This document shows positions 16,642-26,056 of a DNA stretch of 64,000 nucleotides, one piece after another. Within the stretch, counting starts at the first letter, position 1. Each line of letters starts with the position of its first letter. A program made the translations under genes and the position numbers. The stretch is taken from the NCBI RefSeq assembly GCF_900103535.1, contig NZ_FNHQ01000004.1, positions 59,359 to 123,358 of the forward strand, written 5' to 3'. The notes beneath the pieces are model-generated. The model did not search any database, had not been told where the DNA came from, and worked only from the letters and a program-made list of their open reading frames with translations. The stretch is from Megasphaera paucivorans. Its GTDB lineage: Bacteria > Bacillota > Negativicutes > Veillonellales > Megasphaeraceae.

Positions 16642-18510
16642 TTACTGGTTCTTATCCTCCAGTTCACACCAGCGCGCGGTCATATACTCTACCTTTTCCT
16701 GCATGTCCTGCTGCTCCTTCAGCACGCTTTCCAGCTGTTCGTAATTGCTGCCGGCGGCCGCAACAGCATGGTTCAAGCCTGTGAGCATTTTTTCATACCC
16801 CGGCAGTTCCCGGGTAATCGTCTCTAATTCTTCCTTTTCACGGAACGTCAAGCCTTTTTTCTCTTGATGCAGTATTTTCGAAGAACATGATTTTTCTTCG
16901 CCTGCGGCGTACGTGATAGTTGATTTTTCTGTATGGCTTACGGACTTTTCCAATAAATACTCCGAGTAGTCGCCATAGTACCGCCGCCAGGTCCCCCGTT
17001 CCAAAATAAACAATGTATCCGCTACGCGATCTAAAAAATATCGATCATGGGATACCGTCAGCACCACGCCCTGATAGGTGTCGAGATATTGTTCCAAGAC
17101 GATCAGCGTGGGTATATCTAAATCATTGGTCGGTTCATCCAGCAGCAATACGTTCGGCTGTTCCATCAAAATCCGCAGCAAATACAGCCGGCGCCGTTCC
17201 CCGCCGCTGAGTTTATAGATATAGGTCCACTGCATTTCCTCGGTAAACAAAAATTGCTCTAACAGCTGCGACGCGGATACGGTCCTGCCGAATTGATTCG
17301 TTACATAGGCACCATGCTCTTGTACATATTCTATGACCCGTTGATTTTCATCAAAGGCAGGCAGCTGCTGCGTAAAAAAGCCAAACCGCACGGTTTGCCC
17401 GATAGTCAAATTCCCCTCCGTGGGAGACAGTTGTCCGGCCAGCACGTTAAGAAGAGTTGATTTGCCGGCGCCGTTTTCCCCGATGATCCCGATACGGTCA
17501 TGCTTTACAACATGATAGGTCACATGTCGAAACAACGGTTCCTTTTTTTCGTACGCAAACGATACATCGTCTATGTCCAGAATAGTCTTGCCCAAGCGTG
17601 TCGAAGTATCCAGAATTTCCACGGTGCCCGTCGGTTTTCCCGATTCCATGGCACAGAGCTGTTCATATCGTTCCTTACGTGCCTTCTGTTTCGTCGAGCG
17701 GGCTTGTGCCCCGCGTTTGATCCAAGCGGTCTCCCGGCGGATCAGATTGCGGCGTTTCGCTTCACTTGCTTCCTCCTGTTCCAAGCGCTGCTGATGCAGT
17801 TCGAGATATTGTGCATAGTTTCCGTTATAGGCATAGACCTTTCCCCTATCAAGTTCCAGCATAGAATCAATAACCTGATCGAGAAAATAACGGTCATGCG
17901 TACTGAGCAGCAAAGCCGACGGACTGTCATGCAAATATTGTTCCAGCCAGACTATGGTCGTATCATCTAAATGATTTGTCGGTTCGTCCATGATCAGCAG
18001 ATCACAAGGCAAAATAAGAGCGCGTGCGAGTCCTACTCGTTTGCGCTGCCCGCCGGACAACGTATCTACGACTTGATCCAGCGTGTCAATGCCTAATTGC
18101 TGCAGGATGATTTTTGCCTTTTGTTCCAATTCCCAGGCTTGCAGACGATCCATATCCTCCATCAAATCCGCAACAGCTTTATTATCGTTATGCTGTACGG
18201 CCGCTTCATAGCTGCGCAGCAGTGCCATCACCGGCAAATCCCCATCCAACACACTTTCCAAAACGGTCCGGCCCGGTACAAATTCCGGTTCCTGCGGCAG
18301 AAAGTGAATACGCGCTTTTTGATTGTACTGTATCTCCCCGCTATCTGTTTCTACTTGGCCGGCAATAATCCGCAGCAACGTAGATTTACCGGCGCCGTTT
18401 AACCCGATCAGCCCGATTTTTTGTCCGACGTCAATAGAAAAATGCACATTATCAAATAAAACCCGCATGCCATATGATTTTTTTACGTTTTCTGCCGTTA
18501 CTATATTCAT
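16642..18510 (-). CDS. ABC-F family ATPase (Uup-like)
   Basis: 622 residues with two ABC domains and no membrane segment. Domain 1 has Walker A GLNGAGKST, signature LSGGQRKR and DEPTNHLD; domain 2 has GENGAGKST, LSGGERRR and DEPTNDLD. The linker (about residues 245-290) is rich in Arg/Lys and Glu, as in ribosome-bound ABC-F proteins, and the C-terminus (from about 540) is a predicted coiled coil, typical of the Uup branch. Such proteins act on the ribosomal E site or on nucleic acid rather than in transport. A resistance-type ABC-F is less likely because the interdomain linker is of ordinary length. Apparently monocistronic. Confidence 0.9.
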   Translation of the reverse strand: MNIVTAENVKKSYGMRVLFDNVHFSIDVGQKIGLIGLNGAGKSTLLRIIAGQVETDSGEIQYNQKARIHFLPQEPEFVPGRTVLESVLDGDLPVMALLRSYEAAVQHNDNKAVADLMEDMDRLQAWELEQKAKIILQQLGIDTLDQVVDTLSGGQRKRVGLARALILPCDLLIMDEPTNHLDDTTIVWLEQYLHDSPSALLLSTHDRYFLDQVIDSMLELDRGKVYAYNGNYAQYLELHQQRLEQEEASEAKRRNLIRRETAWIKRGAQARSTKQKARKERYEQLCAMESGKPTGTVEILDTSTRLGKTILDIDDVSFAYEKKEPLFRHVTYHVVKHDRIGIIGENGAGKSTLLNVLAGQLSPTEGNLTIGQTVRFGFFTQQLPAFDENQRVIEYVQEHGAYVTNQFGRTVSASQLLEQFLFTEEMQWTYIYKLSGGERRRLYLLRILMEQPNVLLLDEPTNDLDIPTLIVLEQYLDTYQGVVLTVSHDRYFLDRVADTLFILERGTWRRYYGDYSEYLLEKSVSHTEKSTITYAAGEEKSCSSKILHQEKKGLTFREKEELETITRELPGYEKMLTGLNHAVAAAGSNYEQLESVLKEQQDMQEKVEYMTARWCELEDKNQ

Positions 18511-18807
18511 AGCTGCTATTACCTTCTTTATTATAATTACTATACTCTATCATACCAATAAACCGCCCGTCTCCGCAAGCGCTGCTATTTCGGCAGCCTG
18601 CATAGGAAAAAAACGGTCTATTTGTTATTTTTCCTTTATAGGATGGACGATCCGATGAATAACGCCTTGCTTGATTACGTAAAGTAAAGTAAAATGTAAA
18701 CATATTTTTAATTTTATTATTTTATTCTTTTATTATATATTCTATATATAGTCATGTAAAAGATCATTACAAACGGGATAGTTTCCCGTCGAGAGGAGTT
18801 TTTTCTT
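18511..18807. other. Intergenic region between divergent uup-like and putP genes
   Basis: About 300 bp. The putP-proximal half is very AT-rich with several TATAAT-like hexamers. A small hairpin (ACGGGA-TAGT-TCCCGT) ends just before the putP ribosome site (GAGAGGAG) and could affect translation. No gene is supported here. Confidence 0.4.
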
Positions 18808-20310
18808 ATGTTTCAAACAAATACAGGCGTATTGATTGCATTTGCGGCCTACTTATTGCTGATGCTGGCAATCGGTGTTTACTATTACCGCTCGCAGCAG
18901 GAACTCAGCGATTATATTCTTGGCGGCCGCAGCCTGGGACCCTGGATTACGTCGATGAGTGCAGAGGCATCTGACATGAGCGGCTGGATGCTGATGGGGT
19001 TGCCCGGCTTTGCGTATTCCACGGGCATTTCGGCCTTCTGGACAGCCTTTGGTCTGGCATTAGGCACGTATCTAAACTGGAATTATGTCTCTATACGCCT
19101 GCGCAACTACACAGAAATTGCCAATAACAGTTTGACTATGCCCGATTATTTAAAAAACCGCTTTCACGATGAATCCAATCTTATTCGTCTTATATCCGCT
19201 GTTTTTATCCTTATTTTCTTCTTGATCTATACTTCCTCGGGATTTGTTGCCGGCGGCAAACTGTTTGAAATCGTTTTTGGCATGGATTATTTTACCGCAC
19301 TGTTAGCCGGTGCCAGCGTCGTTGTTATTTACACGTTTCTCGGCGGCTTTCTGGCGGTGTGCTGGACCGATTTCATTCAAGGCTGCATGATGTTTTTGGC
19401 AATCGTTTTGGTTCCTGTAGCCGGAAGCATATATGCCGGGGGCTTCGATGTCATTCTGGAACGCGTGGCAGCGACCTCGCCGCAGCTTCTGGATTTAGTG
19501 CCTGACAAAGGACCTGCCGGTATCATTGCTATTATCTCAGCCATCGGCTGGGGACTGGGGTATTTTGGACAACCTCACATTTTAGTCCGCTTTATGGCGA
19601 TCCAGGATGCCTCCGAATTACACAAGGCAAAGCATATCGCCATGACCTGGGTCATTATTTCGTTATCGGCAGCTGTATTTGTCGGGCTGGTCGGCAAAGT
19701 GGTACTAACGACTCCACTCATCGGAGCTGATTCGGAAAAGGTATTTCTTATTATGAGCGAACAGCTATTTCCGCCGTTTCTTTCGGGACTCATCTGGTCT
19801 GCCGTATTGGCAGCCATCATGAGTACGGCGTCATCCCAGCTTTTGGTTACGGCATCTGCCATTTCCAAGGATTTCTACCACACGTTTATCCGTACCCACG
19901 CCAGCGAAAAAGAATTGATTTACATTAGCCGTATCACCGTACTGGCTGTTTCCGCCGTGGCGATCTACTTAGCCTTAGACCCGGATAACTACATTCTCAC
20001 CATGGTTGCCTATGCTTGGGCCGGTTTCGGTGCTGCTTTCGGCCCGACAATATTGCTTTCTCTGTTCTGGAAAAAAATGACCAAAAACGGAGCTTTGGCA
20101 GGCATTATCGTCGGCGGTGTCACCGTTTTGATTTGGAAACAATTTGCTTGGTTTGATTTATATGAAATCGTACCTGGTTTTTTATTTTCTCTTCTGGCTA
20201 TTATCCTTATTAGTCTATGGGAAGGCGGGGCCGATATGTCTATACAAAAGGAATTCGACAAGGCTGTTCATTTTAAACAAAAAATCTCAAAAATAAACTC
20301 GGAAGACTAA
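18808..20310 (+). CDS. putP: Sodium/proline symporter
   Basis: 500 residues with about 13 membrane segments, the standard PutP length. The SSS-family features are present: an early YILGGRSLGPWITSMSAEASDMSGW block, with the S-A-x-x-S-D-M-S-G-W stretch that contributes to the Na+ and proline sites in segment 2, and the STASSQLLVTASAISKDFY segment typical of PutP. It imports proline with Na+. GAGAGGAG lies about 9 nt before the ATG. Other SSS substrates cannot be excluded, but overall similarity points to proline. A shared terminator separates it from hpf. Confidence 0.92.
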   Translation: MFQTNTGVLIAFAAYLLLMLAIGVYYYRSQQELSDYILGGRSLGPWITSMSAEASDMSGWMLMGLPGFAYSTGISAFWTAFGLALGTYLNWNYVSIRLRNYTEIANNSLTMPDYLKNRFHDESNLIRLISAVFILIFFLIYTSSGFVAGGKLFEIVFGMDYFTALLAGASVVVIYTFLGGFLAVCWTDFIQGCMMFLAIVLVPVAGSIYAGGFDVILERVAATSPQLLDLVPDKGPAGIIAIISAIGWGLGYFGQPHILVRFMAIQDASELHKAKHIAMTWVIISLSAAVFVGLVGKVVLTTPLIGADSEKVFLIMSEQLFPPFLSGLIWSAVLAAIMSTASSQLLVTASAISKDFYHTFIRTHASEKELIYISRITVLAVSAVAIYLALDPDNYILTMVAYAWAGFGAAFGPTILLSLFWKKMTKNGALAGIIVGGVTVLIWKQFAWFDLYEIVPGFLFSLLAIILISLWEGGADMSIQKEFDKAVHFKQKISKINSED

Positions 20311-20323
20311 TTCCGTCGTCGAC

Positions 20324-20360
20324 AAAAATCCCTCACCTTATATAGGGTGAGGGATTTTTC
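20324..20360. terminator. Bidirectional terminator between putP and hpf
   Basis: AAAAATCCCTCACC and GGTGAGGGATTTTT arms with a short loop, between the two converging genes. Confidence 0.9.
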
Positions 20361-20392
20361 ATATTTACTGATGCATCAGCAGACTGCTGCGT

Positions 20393-20917
20393 TTAATATT
20401 CCGGTTCAATAATTCCATATTTTCCATGTTTCCGTTTATATACCACATTAATTGTATCTGTTTCTGAATTAAGGAATACAAAGAAATCATGCCCGACAAG
20501 ATTCATCTGCAAAATAGCTTCTTCCACGTCCATCGGCCGTGCAGCAAATTTTTTCACACGAGCAATTTCAAATACTTCTTCCGGTTCCGTCTTGCCGACA
20601 ACCAATTCATCTTTAAAAGCTCCGCCTTTCATACGGCGAGCCAATTTTGTTTTAAATTTATGTATCTGGCGGACCATTTTATCAAATACAAGGTCGATAG
20701 CCGCATACATGTCTTCATTGGCTTCCACGCCTCTTAGTACTACACCGTCCACTTTCAGTGTGATTTCAGCAATTTGACGTTCTTTTTCAACAGAAAGAAG
20801 TGCCTGGAGAGTTACCTCATTATCAAAATATTTAGTTACTTTTTTTTCATGTTTCAATACATAGTCTTTTAATGCCGGAGTTACTTCAATATTCTTTCCT
20901 CTAACGATTGCTGCCAT
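20393..20917 (-). CDS. hpf: Ribosome hibernation promoting factor, long form
   Basis: 174 residues. The N-terminal domain (1-100, RGKNIEVTPALKDYVLKHEKKVTKYF at its start) is the HPF/YfiA ribosome-binding fold with a basic surface (RQIHKFKTKLARR). The C-terminal domain (about 118-174, containing ILQMNLVGHDFFVFLNSETD and VVYKRKHGKYGIIEPEY) is the dimerising domain of long HPF, which makes 100S ribosome dimers in Firmicutes. GGAAGG precedes the ATG. It silences ribosomes in stationary phase or stress. It stands alone, convergent with putP. Confidence 0.95.
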   Translation of the reverse strand: MAAIVRGKNIEVTPALKDYVLKHEKKVTKYFDNEVTLQALLSVEKERQIAEITLKVDGVVLRGVEANEDMYAAIDLVFDKMVRQIHKFKTKLARRMKGGAFKDELVVGKTEPEEVFEIARVKKFAARPMDVEEAILQMNLVGHDFFVFLNSETDTINVVYKRKHGKYGIIEPEY

Positions 20918-21053
20918 AACAATCCCTTCCTTTCATCAGCCCGTACCCGCAGATCCTATAAGCAGGATGCAACATTGCGGCTGCCAGCCTTTATATGTAC
21001 TATATTCAACATATGCAGATAAAATTCCTGCTTATAAAAAAATACTTTTTTTG

Positions 21054-21082
21054 TTGACATTTATCAGGAACAATGGTATTAT
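21054..21082 (+). promoter_or_regulatory. Sigma-70 type promoter of the met operon
   Basis: TTGACA (21054-21059), 17-bp spacer, TATTAT (21077-21082). Transcription would start near 21089, about 18 nt before the S-box aptamer. Confidence 0.8.
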
Positions 21083-21106
21083 TTACAGCAACAATACTAT
21101 ATTGTA

Positions 21107-21245
21107 TTCATCCAGAGCAGCTGAGGGAATGGCCTGATGACGCTGCGGCAACCCCCATACGGGAAGGTGCCAATTCCATCGGATTTGTTCCGGCAGATGA
21201 AACTTGTACGCAAAGTTAACCGTCATCTGTTGACGGTTTTTTTGT
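21107..21245 (+). ncRNA. SAM-I (S-box) riboswitch with terminator
   Basis: The conserved S-box core is present: AGAGCAGCTGAGGGAATGGCC-like P2 entry, GCGGCAACC, and AAGGTGCCAATTCC, closed by P1 strands TTCATC (21107-21112) and GATGAA (21196-21201). It is followed by a terminator (AACCGTCA-TCTGT-TGACGGTT, 21218-21238, then T7). CAGATGA at 21194-21200 is the exact complement of TCATCTG at 21223-21229, so P1 and the antiterminator exclude each other: SAM stabilises P1, frees the terminator and turns metNIQ off. Confidence 0.95.
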
Positions 21246-21278
21246 ACTCATTTTTAAGATGTTTTAGGAGTTGATATT

Positions 21279-22322
21279 GTGATTGATTTGAAAGACATTA
21301 CAAAGAACTACGGCGGTAAAACCAAGGTGCAAGCTTTAAACGGAATTTCCCTTACCATTCATGACGGAGAAATTTTCGGCATTATCGGCAAGAGCGGCGC
21401 CGGCAAGTCGACGCTTATCCGTTGTATTAATATGCTTGAAAAGCCGACATCGGGCTCGGTCATTATCGATGGCGACGATTTAACTAAAATGAATGAACAT
21501 CAGCTTCGTCAGGAACGAAAACATATTGGCATGATTTTTCAGCACTTCAATTTGCTTTCTTCCCGCACGGTATATGATAATATTGCTTTTCCGCTGGAAC
21601 TCATCGGAGCTTCCAAGGAAGAAATCCGCAGCAAAGTGGAGTCGCTGCTCGAACTAGTCGGGCTGACCGACCGGCAATACAATTATCCGGCTCAATTATC
21701 GGGCGGACAAAAGCAGCGTGTCGGTATCGCCCGCGCACTCGCCAGTGATCCTAATGTTTTGCTCTGTGACGAAGCTACGTCTGCGCTGGATCCACAGACG
21801 ACGAAGTCTATTCTTGATTTGTTAAAGGATATTAACAAGAGACTGAACTTAACCATTGTCATTATTACGCACGAAATGGCGGTTATCAAAGCAATCTGCA
21901 ATCGTGTGGCTGTCATTGAAGGCGGCATCATTAAAGAATCGGGCCGCGTCGTCGATGTATTTACAAACCCACAGTCAGAAACGATGAAAGAATTTGTTCA
22001 TTCGGTGATCAATATGGAATTGCCTGAAGGAATTGTCAAGCTCGGCGTTTCCGACCAGCCGGCACCGGACCGCTGCATGCTCGTACGCCTTCGGTTTAAG
22101 GGCTGCATCACCAAGGATCCGATAGTATCTACCTTGATACGTAAATTTGACGCCGATATCAGCATTCTCTACGGCAATATTGATTATATTCAGGATGAAC
22201 CGTTCGGGTATCTTATTATAACCCTTATGGGCGATATGGAAACACAGACAAGAGCACTTGCCTACATTAAAGAATTACCAATTGGAAGTGAGGTTTTAGG
22301 TTATGTCCCAAGAAATCATTAA
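21279..22322 (+). CDS. metN: Methionine ABC transporter ATP-binding protein
   Basis: 347 residues, GTG start at 21279 with AGGAG about 8 nt upstream. Walker A GKSGAGKST at 37-45, signature LSGGQKQR, Walker B with LLCDEATSALDP, and a C-terminal NIL domain (from about 265, PAPDRCMLVRLRFKGC onward) that binds methionine and inhibits transport when methionine is abundant. Forms the D- and L-methionine importer with MetI and MetQ. The leader carries an S-box riboswitch, which confirms the methionine role. Its end overlaps metI by 20 bp. Confidence 0.97.
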   Translation: MIDLKDITKNYGGKTKVQALNGISLTIHDGEIFGIIGKSGAGKSTLIRCINMLEKPTSGSVIIDGDDLTKMNEHQLRQERKHIGMIFQHFNLLSSRTVYDNIAFPLELIGASKEEIRSKVESLLELVGLTDRQYNYPAQLSGGQKQRVGIARALASDPNVLLCDEATSALDPQTTKSILDLLKDINKRLNLTIVIITHEMAVIKAICNRVAVIEGGIIKESGRVVDVFTNPQSETMKEFVHSVINMELPEGIVKLGVSDQPAPDRCMLVRLRFKGCITKDPIVSTLIRKFDADISILYGNIDYIQDEPFGYLIITLMGDMETQTRALAYIKELPIGSEVLGYVPRNH

Positions 22323-22956
22323 GTTATTATTACAAGGTATTCAGGAAACAGCCTTTATGGTATTTATTTCTACCTTCATCGGGGCTCTTATCGGTATTCC
22401 CTTGGGAATAACCCTTGTTACAACCAGCAAACACCATATTTTAGAAAATAAATATATCAATCAGCTTCTCGGCACCGTTGTCAACATCATTCGGTCGGTG
22501 CCGTTTATCATCCTGATGGTCGCCATTATTCCTTTGACGCGTCTTATTGCCGGTACTTCTATCGGCACAACGGCGGCCTGTGTCCCCCTGACGATTGTCG
22601 CTATCCCGTTCTTGAGCCGGCTCGTAGAAACATCGATCCGTGATGTTGATTTCGGCCTCGTAGAAGCAGCACAATCCATGGGGGCTTCTCCTTTTCAGAT
22701 CATCCGCAAAGTATTACTTCCGGAAGCTTTGCCGACGATCATTAATAATATAACTGTCCTCATCGTCAATCTAATAGGTGCTTCCGCCATGGCGGGTGCC
22801 ATCGGCGGCGGCGGTCTGGGGGACATCGCGATCCGTTACGGATATCAGCGATTCAGGGCCGACGTTATGCTGGCAACAATTATCATACTTATCGTTGTTG
22901 TCAACGTCATTCAATTCGGCGGAGATTTCACCTCCCGCAAGAAAAACAAAAAATAA
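22303..22956 (+). CDS. metI: Methionine ABC transporter permease
   Basis: 217 residues with five predicted membrane segments and the coupling-helix motif EAAQSMGASPFQIIRKVLLPEALP, which contacts MetN. Start at 22303 inside the end of metN with GAGG upstream, so translation is coupled. Typical MetI length. Works in the inner membrane with MetN and the lipoprotein MetQ. Confidence 0.97.
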   Translation: MSQEIIKLLLQGIQETAFMVFISTFIGALIGIPLGITLVTTSKHHILENKYINQLLGTVVNIIRSVPFIILMVAIIPLTRLIAGTSIGTTAACVPLTIVAIPFLSRLVETSIRDVDFGLVEAAQSMGASPFQIIRKVLLPEALPTIINNITVLIVNLIGASAMAGAIGGGGLGDIAIRYGYQRFRADVMLATIIILIVVVNVIQFGGDFTSRKKNKK

Positions 22957-22995
22957 ACTGCTGGGTAAAATTCCCCTACGAAAGGAAGTATTTTT

Positions 22996-23820
22996 ATGAA
23001 ATTAGTGAACAAAAAAATAGGTATTATCGCTGCGATCGCAGCACTATGCCTTTTTGCTGCCGGCTGCGGCAGTTCGAGTACCAATACAGCCAGTCAAGAA
23101 AAAAAAGATATCAAAATCGGGGTAACTGCCGGTCCGCATGCAGAAGTCATGGATGAAGTCAAAAAAGAAGCCGCTAAACAGGGGATTCATCTTGATGTCG
23201 TAGAATTCAACGATTATGTGCAGCCCAATACGGCCCTCGCCAACAAAGATCTGGATATGAATTCCATGCAGCATCAGCCATATTTAGATAATGTCGTCAA
23301 AAAACAGGGATTAAAACTAGTCTCCATCGGGAAGACCATCATTCTTCCTATGGCTATCTATTCCCATAAATACAAAAATCTAAACGATATTGCCGATGGC
23401 GCATCTGTCGCTATTCCCAATGATCCAACAAATGGAGCCCGAGCGTTGCTGCTGCTCCAGCAGGCCAAGCTGATCACACTCAAAACAGGTACCTCCGTCG
23501 ATACCGCGGTAACCGATATCACAGAAAATCCTAAACATCTTAAATTCCTTGAATTAGATGCAGCACAAATTGCCCGTTCACTGGATGATGCCGATATCGC
23601 CTGCGTCAATACGAATTATGCGATTCCGGCAGGTCTGAATCCGCAGAAAGATTCTCTTCTGGTAGAAGACAAAAACTCTCCGTATGCTAACGTAATGGTA
23701 GTCCGCGCAGAAGATAAAGATAATCCTGCTTATAAAAAAGTATTGGAAATTTATCAATCAGAACCCATTAAAAAGTTTATTTTGGAACATTTCCAGGGAA
23801 CCATTCTTCCCGCGTTTTAA
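22996..23820 (+). CDS. metQ: Methionine-binding lipoprotein
   Basis: 274 residues. A signal peptide ends in the lipobox LFAAGC (Cys near residue 24), so the mature protein is lipid-anchored on the outer side of the inner membrane. The NlpA/MetQ fold is recognisable from IKIGVTAGPHAEVMDEVKKEA, the DYVQPNTALANKDLDMNSMQHQPYLD stretch and ANVMVVRAEDKDNP. It delivers methionine to MetNI. GAAAGGAAG precedes the ATG. A strong terminator follows. Confidence 0.97.
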   Translation: MKLVNKKIGIIAAIAALCLFAAGCGSSSTNTASQEKKDIKIGVTAGPHAEVMDEVKKEAAKQGIHLDVVEFNDYVQPNTALANKDLDMNSMQHQPYLDNVVKKQGLKLVSIGKTIILPMAIYSHKYKNLNDIADGASVAIPNDPTNGARALLLLQQAKLITLKTGTSVDTAVTDITENPKHLKFLELDAAQIARSLDDADIACVNTNYAIPAGLNPQKDSLLVEDKNSPYANVMVVRAEDKDNPAYKKVLEIYQSEPIKKFILEHFQGTILPAF

Positions 23821-23848
23821 ATGACGCATATAATTTTTACGTAAGATA

Positions 23849-23897
23849 ATACAATGAATCCCCGCCGGATCATTCTCCGGCGGGGATTCATTGTATA
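23849..23897. terminator. Bidirectional terminator between metQ and the MATE gene
   Basis: A perfect 19-bp stem: 23851-23869 pairs with 23876-23894 around a 6-nt loop, with a GAATCCCCGCCGG core. Confidence 0.9.
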
Positions 23898-23912
23898 CCT
23901 AGGAACGAGCCT

Positions 23913-25247
23913 TCAATTTTTCTTCATCATGGTATTTCGTACATAAAAGTAACATCCACTGGTAAACAGACATGCCGTGATCCAGCAGATAGGACTGGCA
24001 CAGCAAATACCGAAGTATCCCCACATAGAAGCCAATACCAGGGCGCTGACCCCGCGGACGACGAGTTCCAGCAAACTGCTGACCAGCGGAACAATAGAAA
24101 TTCCCATGCCCTGCAATGCGTTTCGATATACAAAAATCTGACCTAAAAAGAAGTAACAAGGAACAGACATTTTAATATATAAGGAGGCCTGCTGCATAAG
24201 CAATTCATCATATTCTGCAGTAAACAAGCTGATAAGTTCATTGGCAAAGAAAAACATCGACACGGCTGCTGCGCCGCAAAAGAGCAAAGATACCAGTGAG
24301 CATTGCTTCACCCCTTCTCGAATTCTATCATACCGCTGTGCTCCGTAATTTTGCGCTGTAAATACAGCCATGGCGATACCAAAAGAAATCATCGGCTGCA
24401 ATGCCAGCTGTTCCAATCGCGTAGCAGAGATAAAGCCCGCAATTGTTTCCGGTCCAAACGTATTGCACACAGATTGAATAACGATAAGGCCTAAGGAAAT
24501 AATCATAAATTGTACGGCCATAGGCAATCCCATTCGCAAGTGTTTCCACGCAAAATCCCAATCCAATTGCCAATCTCTCCGCTGCATGCGCAAAATAGGA
24601 AAGCGTTTCCGCATATATAGAAAACATAACACAGCGGCGATTCCCTGAGCCGTCACAAGCGCAATAGCCGATCCCGGTACTCCCCAACCGAATTGCAATA
24701 TAAAAACAATTGCCAATATAACATTAAGTACGGACGAAAGCATTAAAAAATAAAGCGGCGTTTTGCTATCTCCCAAAGCTCGGGCAATACATGCCAGTAA
24801 ATTATACGCTACCATGGCAATCAGTCCATACGCAATGATAATAACATAACTATACGAGTCCTGATACAACTCTGATGATACATTCATCCAGCCGAGAAAC
24901 ACCGGCATAAAAAGGGCCGATACGGCCATTAATAAAACGGTAGCTGCCAGAGACAACATCACAGACATAGCAACGGAGCGACGCACTCCGTCGGCATCAT
25001 TTGCACCAAAACATTGCCCTGTAATAACTGTAAATCCGGATGTCAAACCAATAGTCAGGCCCAACACAGCCATGAACAAGGGCGCCGCGGCCCCCACTGC
25101 AGCCAGTGCATGGACTCCGATAATACGTCCCACAATAATAACATCGGCGATGTTATAAAATTGCTGAAAAATATTACCAATCAAAAGAGGAACCATAAAG
25201 GCCAGTATCAGCCGGATAGGGTTCCCCTGTGTCATGCTATGAACCAT
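23913..25247 (-). CDS. MATE family efflux transporter
   Basis: 444 residues, 12 predicted membrane segments in two related halves, each opening with the MATE motif (MTQGNPIRLILAFMVPLLIG, then NIADVIIVGRIIGVHALAAVG; second half RMGLPMAVQFMIISLGLIV). The ATG at 25247 has AAGGAGAG upstream; the longer frame to 25337 would run through the promoter leader and starts without a ribosome site. Such proteins export drugs or metabolites using Na+ or H+. The substrate is not predictable. A promoter with an inverted repeat over its start point lies about 100 bp upstream. Confidence 0.92.
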   Translation of the reverse strand: MVHSMTQGNPIRLILAFMVPLLIGNIFQQFYNIADVIIVGRIIGVHALAAVGAAAPLFMAVLGLTIGLTSGFTVITGQCFGANDADGVRRSVAMSVMLSLAATVLLMAVSALFMPVFLGWMNVSSELYQDSYSYVIIIAYGLIAMVAYNLLACIARALGDSKTPLYFLMLSSVLNVILAIVFILQFGWGVPGSAIALVTAQGIAAVLCFLYMRKRFPILRMQRRDWQLDWDFAWKHLRMGLPMAVQFMIISLGLIVIQSVCNTFGPETIAGFISATRLEQLALQPMISFGIAMAVFTAQNYGAQRYDRIREGVKQCSLVSLLFCGAAAVSMFFFANELISLFTAEYDELLMQQASLYIKMSVPCYFFLGQIFVYRNALQGMGISIVPLVSSLLELVVRGVSALVLASMWGYFGICCASPICWITACLFTSGCYFYVRNTMMKKN

Positions 25248-25328
25248 GTATATTCTCTCCTTACGACACGTATTCGCAAACAGCAGTCTGTCATTGAAAT
25301 ATATAAATACTCTTAATATTCTGCAAAT

Positions 25329-25387
25329 AAATCTCACTTTCTTAATCTGCAGTGAGATTATTATAACACACTATTATAAAAAAACAA
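25329..25387 (-). promoter_or_regulatory. Promoter of the MATE gene with overlapping inverted repeat (candidate operator)
   Basis: On the minus strand TTGTTT (25382-25387), 16 bp, TATAAT (25360-25365). Directly after the -10 lies a 9-bp inverted repeat, AATCTCACT (25329-25337) and AGTGAGATT (25351-25359), covering the expected start point. This is where a repressor would block transcription; an RNA hairpin at the 5' end is the alternative. Confidence 0.55.
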
Positions 25388-25546
25388 CCATATATTCCAG
25401 CGAAAGCAGGCGACCTCTAAAAAACTTTTTAATCTGTTTCTAACAAATATATTTATACATAGATATTTTTTTACTTATTTTTAATCTATAAAAAACATTT
25501 TATAATTTTATTTTCATTTTGTTTGTTTATAGTAATATAGGAGGTG

Positions 25547-26056
25547 ATGAGACTGAAGATAGTACTCGAAGACGAAACATGTACAGCAGACCCATTTACA
25601 ACACCGCATCATCAATTTATCACCATTAAAACGCTGCACCACCACTGTTTATTAGGCCACATCAAAACAGAAAAAGGGACTGCAACCTGGATTCCCACCA
25701 CTTGGGGCCATGCAGCAGCACGCGGCATGGAATCGCTGAAAAATCAAGCTCTTGCTATCGGTATCGACTCCTATGTTATTATGCCCAATCATATTCACAT
25801 GATTCTCAAACACCACTCCCGGCACCGCAAAAATCATATCAGTAAATTTGTGGTTTCCTGCAAGACACATTTAACGTATCACTTGAATGTATCCCGCAGC
25901 AGTATCCGCCAATATTGGCATCCGTCTTATGAAGCTCTTATTATCCGCAATGCTGCAACCTACAACGTGCTTTCCCTTTCTATACAAGAGCATAGAAAGA
26001 ACTGGAAGTATGATATGTTGTATACCCCTTGCTGTAAAAACAATAGCAGGTCGTAG
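25547..26056 (+). CDS. RAYT-like Y1 transposase-domain protein, probably without catalytic tyrosine
   Basis: 169 residues. The core MPNHIHMILK carries the HUH metal pair (H82, H84) of REP-associated tyrosine transposases, and the C-terminal SIQEHRKNWKYDMLY block aligns with the family's Y-I-x-x-N-P-x-x-W motif, but the Tyr position is Ser145. It may therefore bind DNA without cutting, or use Tyr139. The start is uncertain: AGGAGG ends at 25544, only 2 nt before the ATG, and the CTG at 25553 is better spaced. The last codons form one arm of a terminator hairpin. Single gene, convergent with recO; likely domesticated or a remnant. Confidence 0.7.
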   Translation: MRLKIVLEDETCTADPFTTPHHQFITIKTLHHHCLLGHIKTEKGTATWIPTTWGHAAARGMESLKNQALAIGIDSYVIMPNHIHMILKHHSRHRKNHISKFVVSCKTHLTYHLNVSRSSIRQYWHPSYEALIIRNAATYNVLSLSIQEHRKNWKYDMLYTPCCKNNSRS

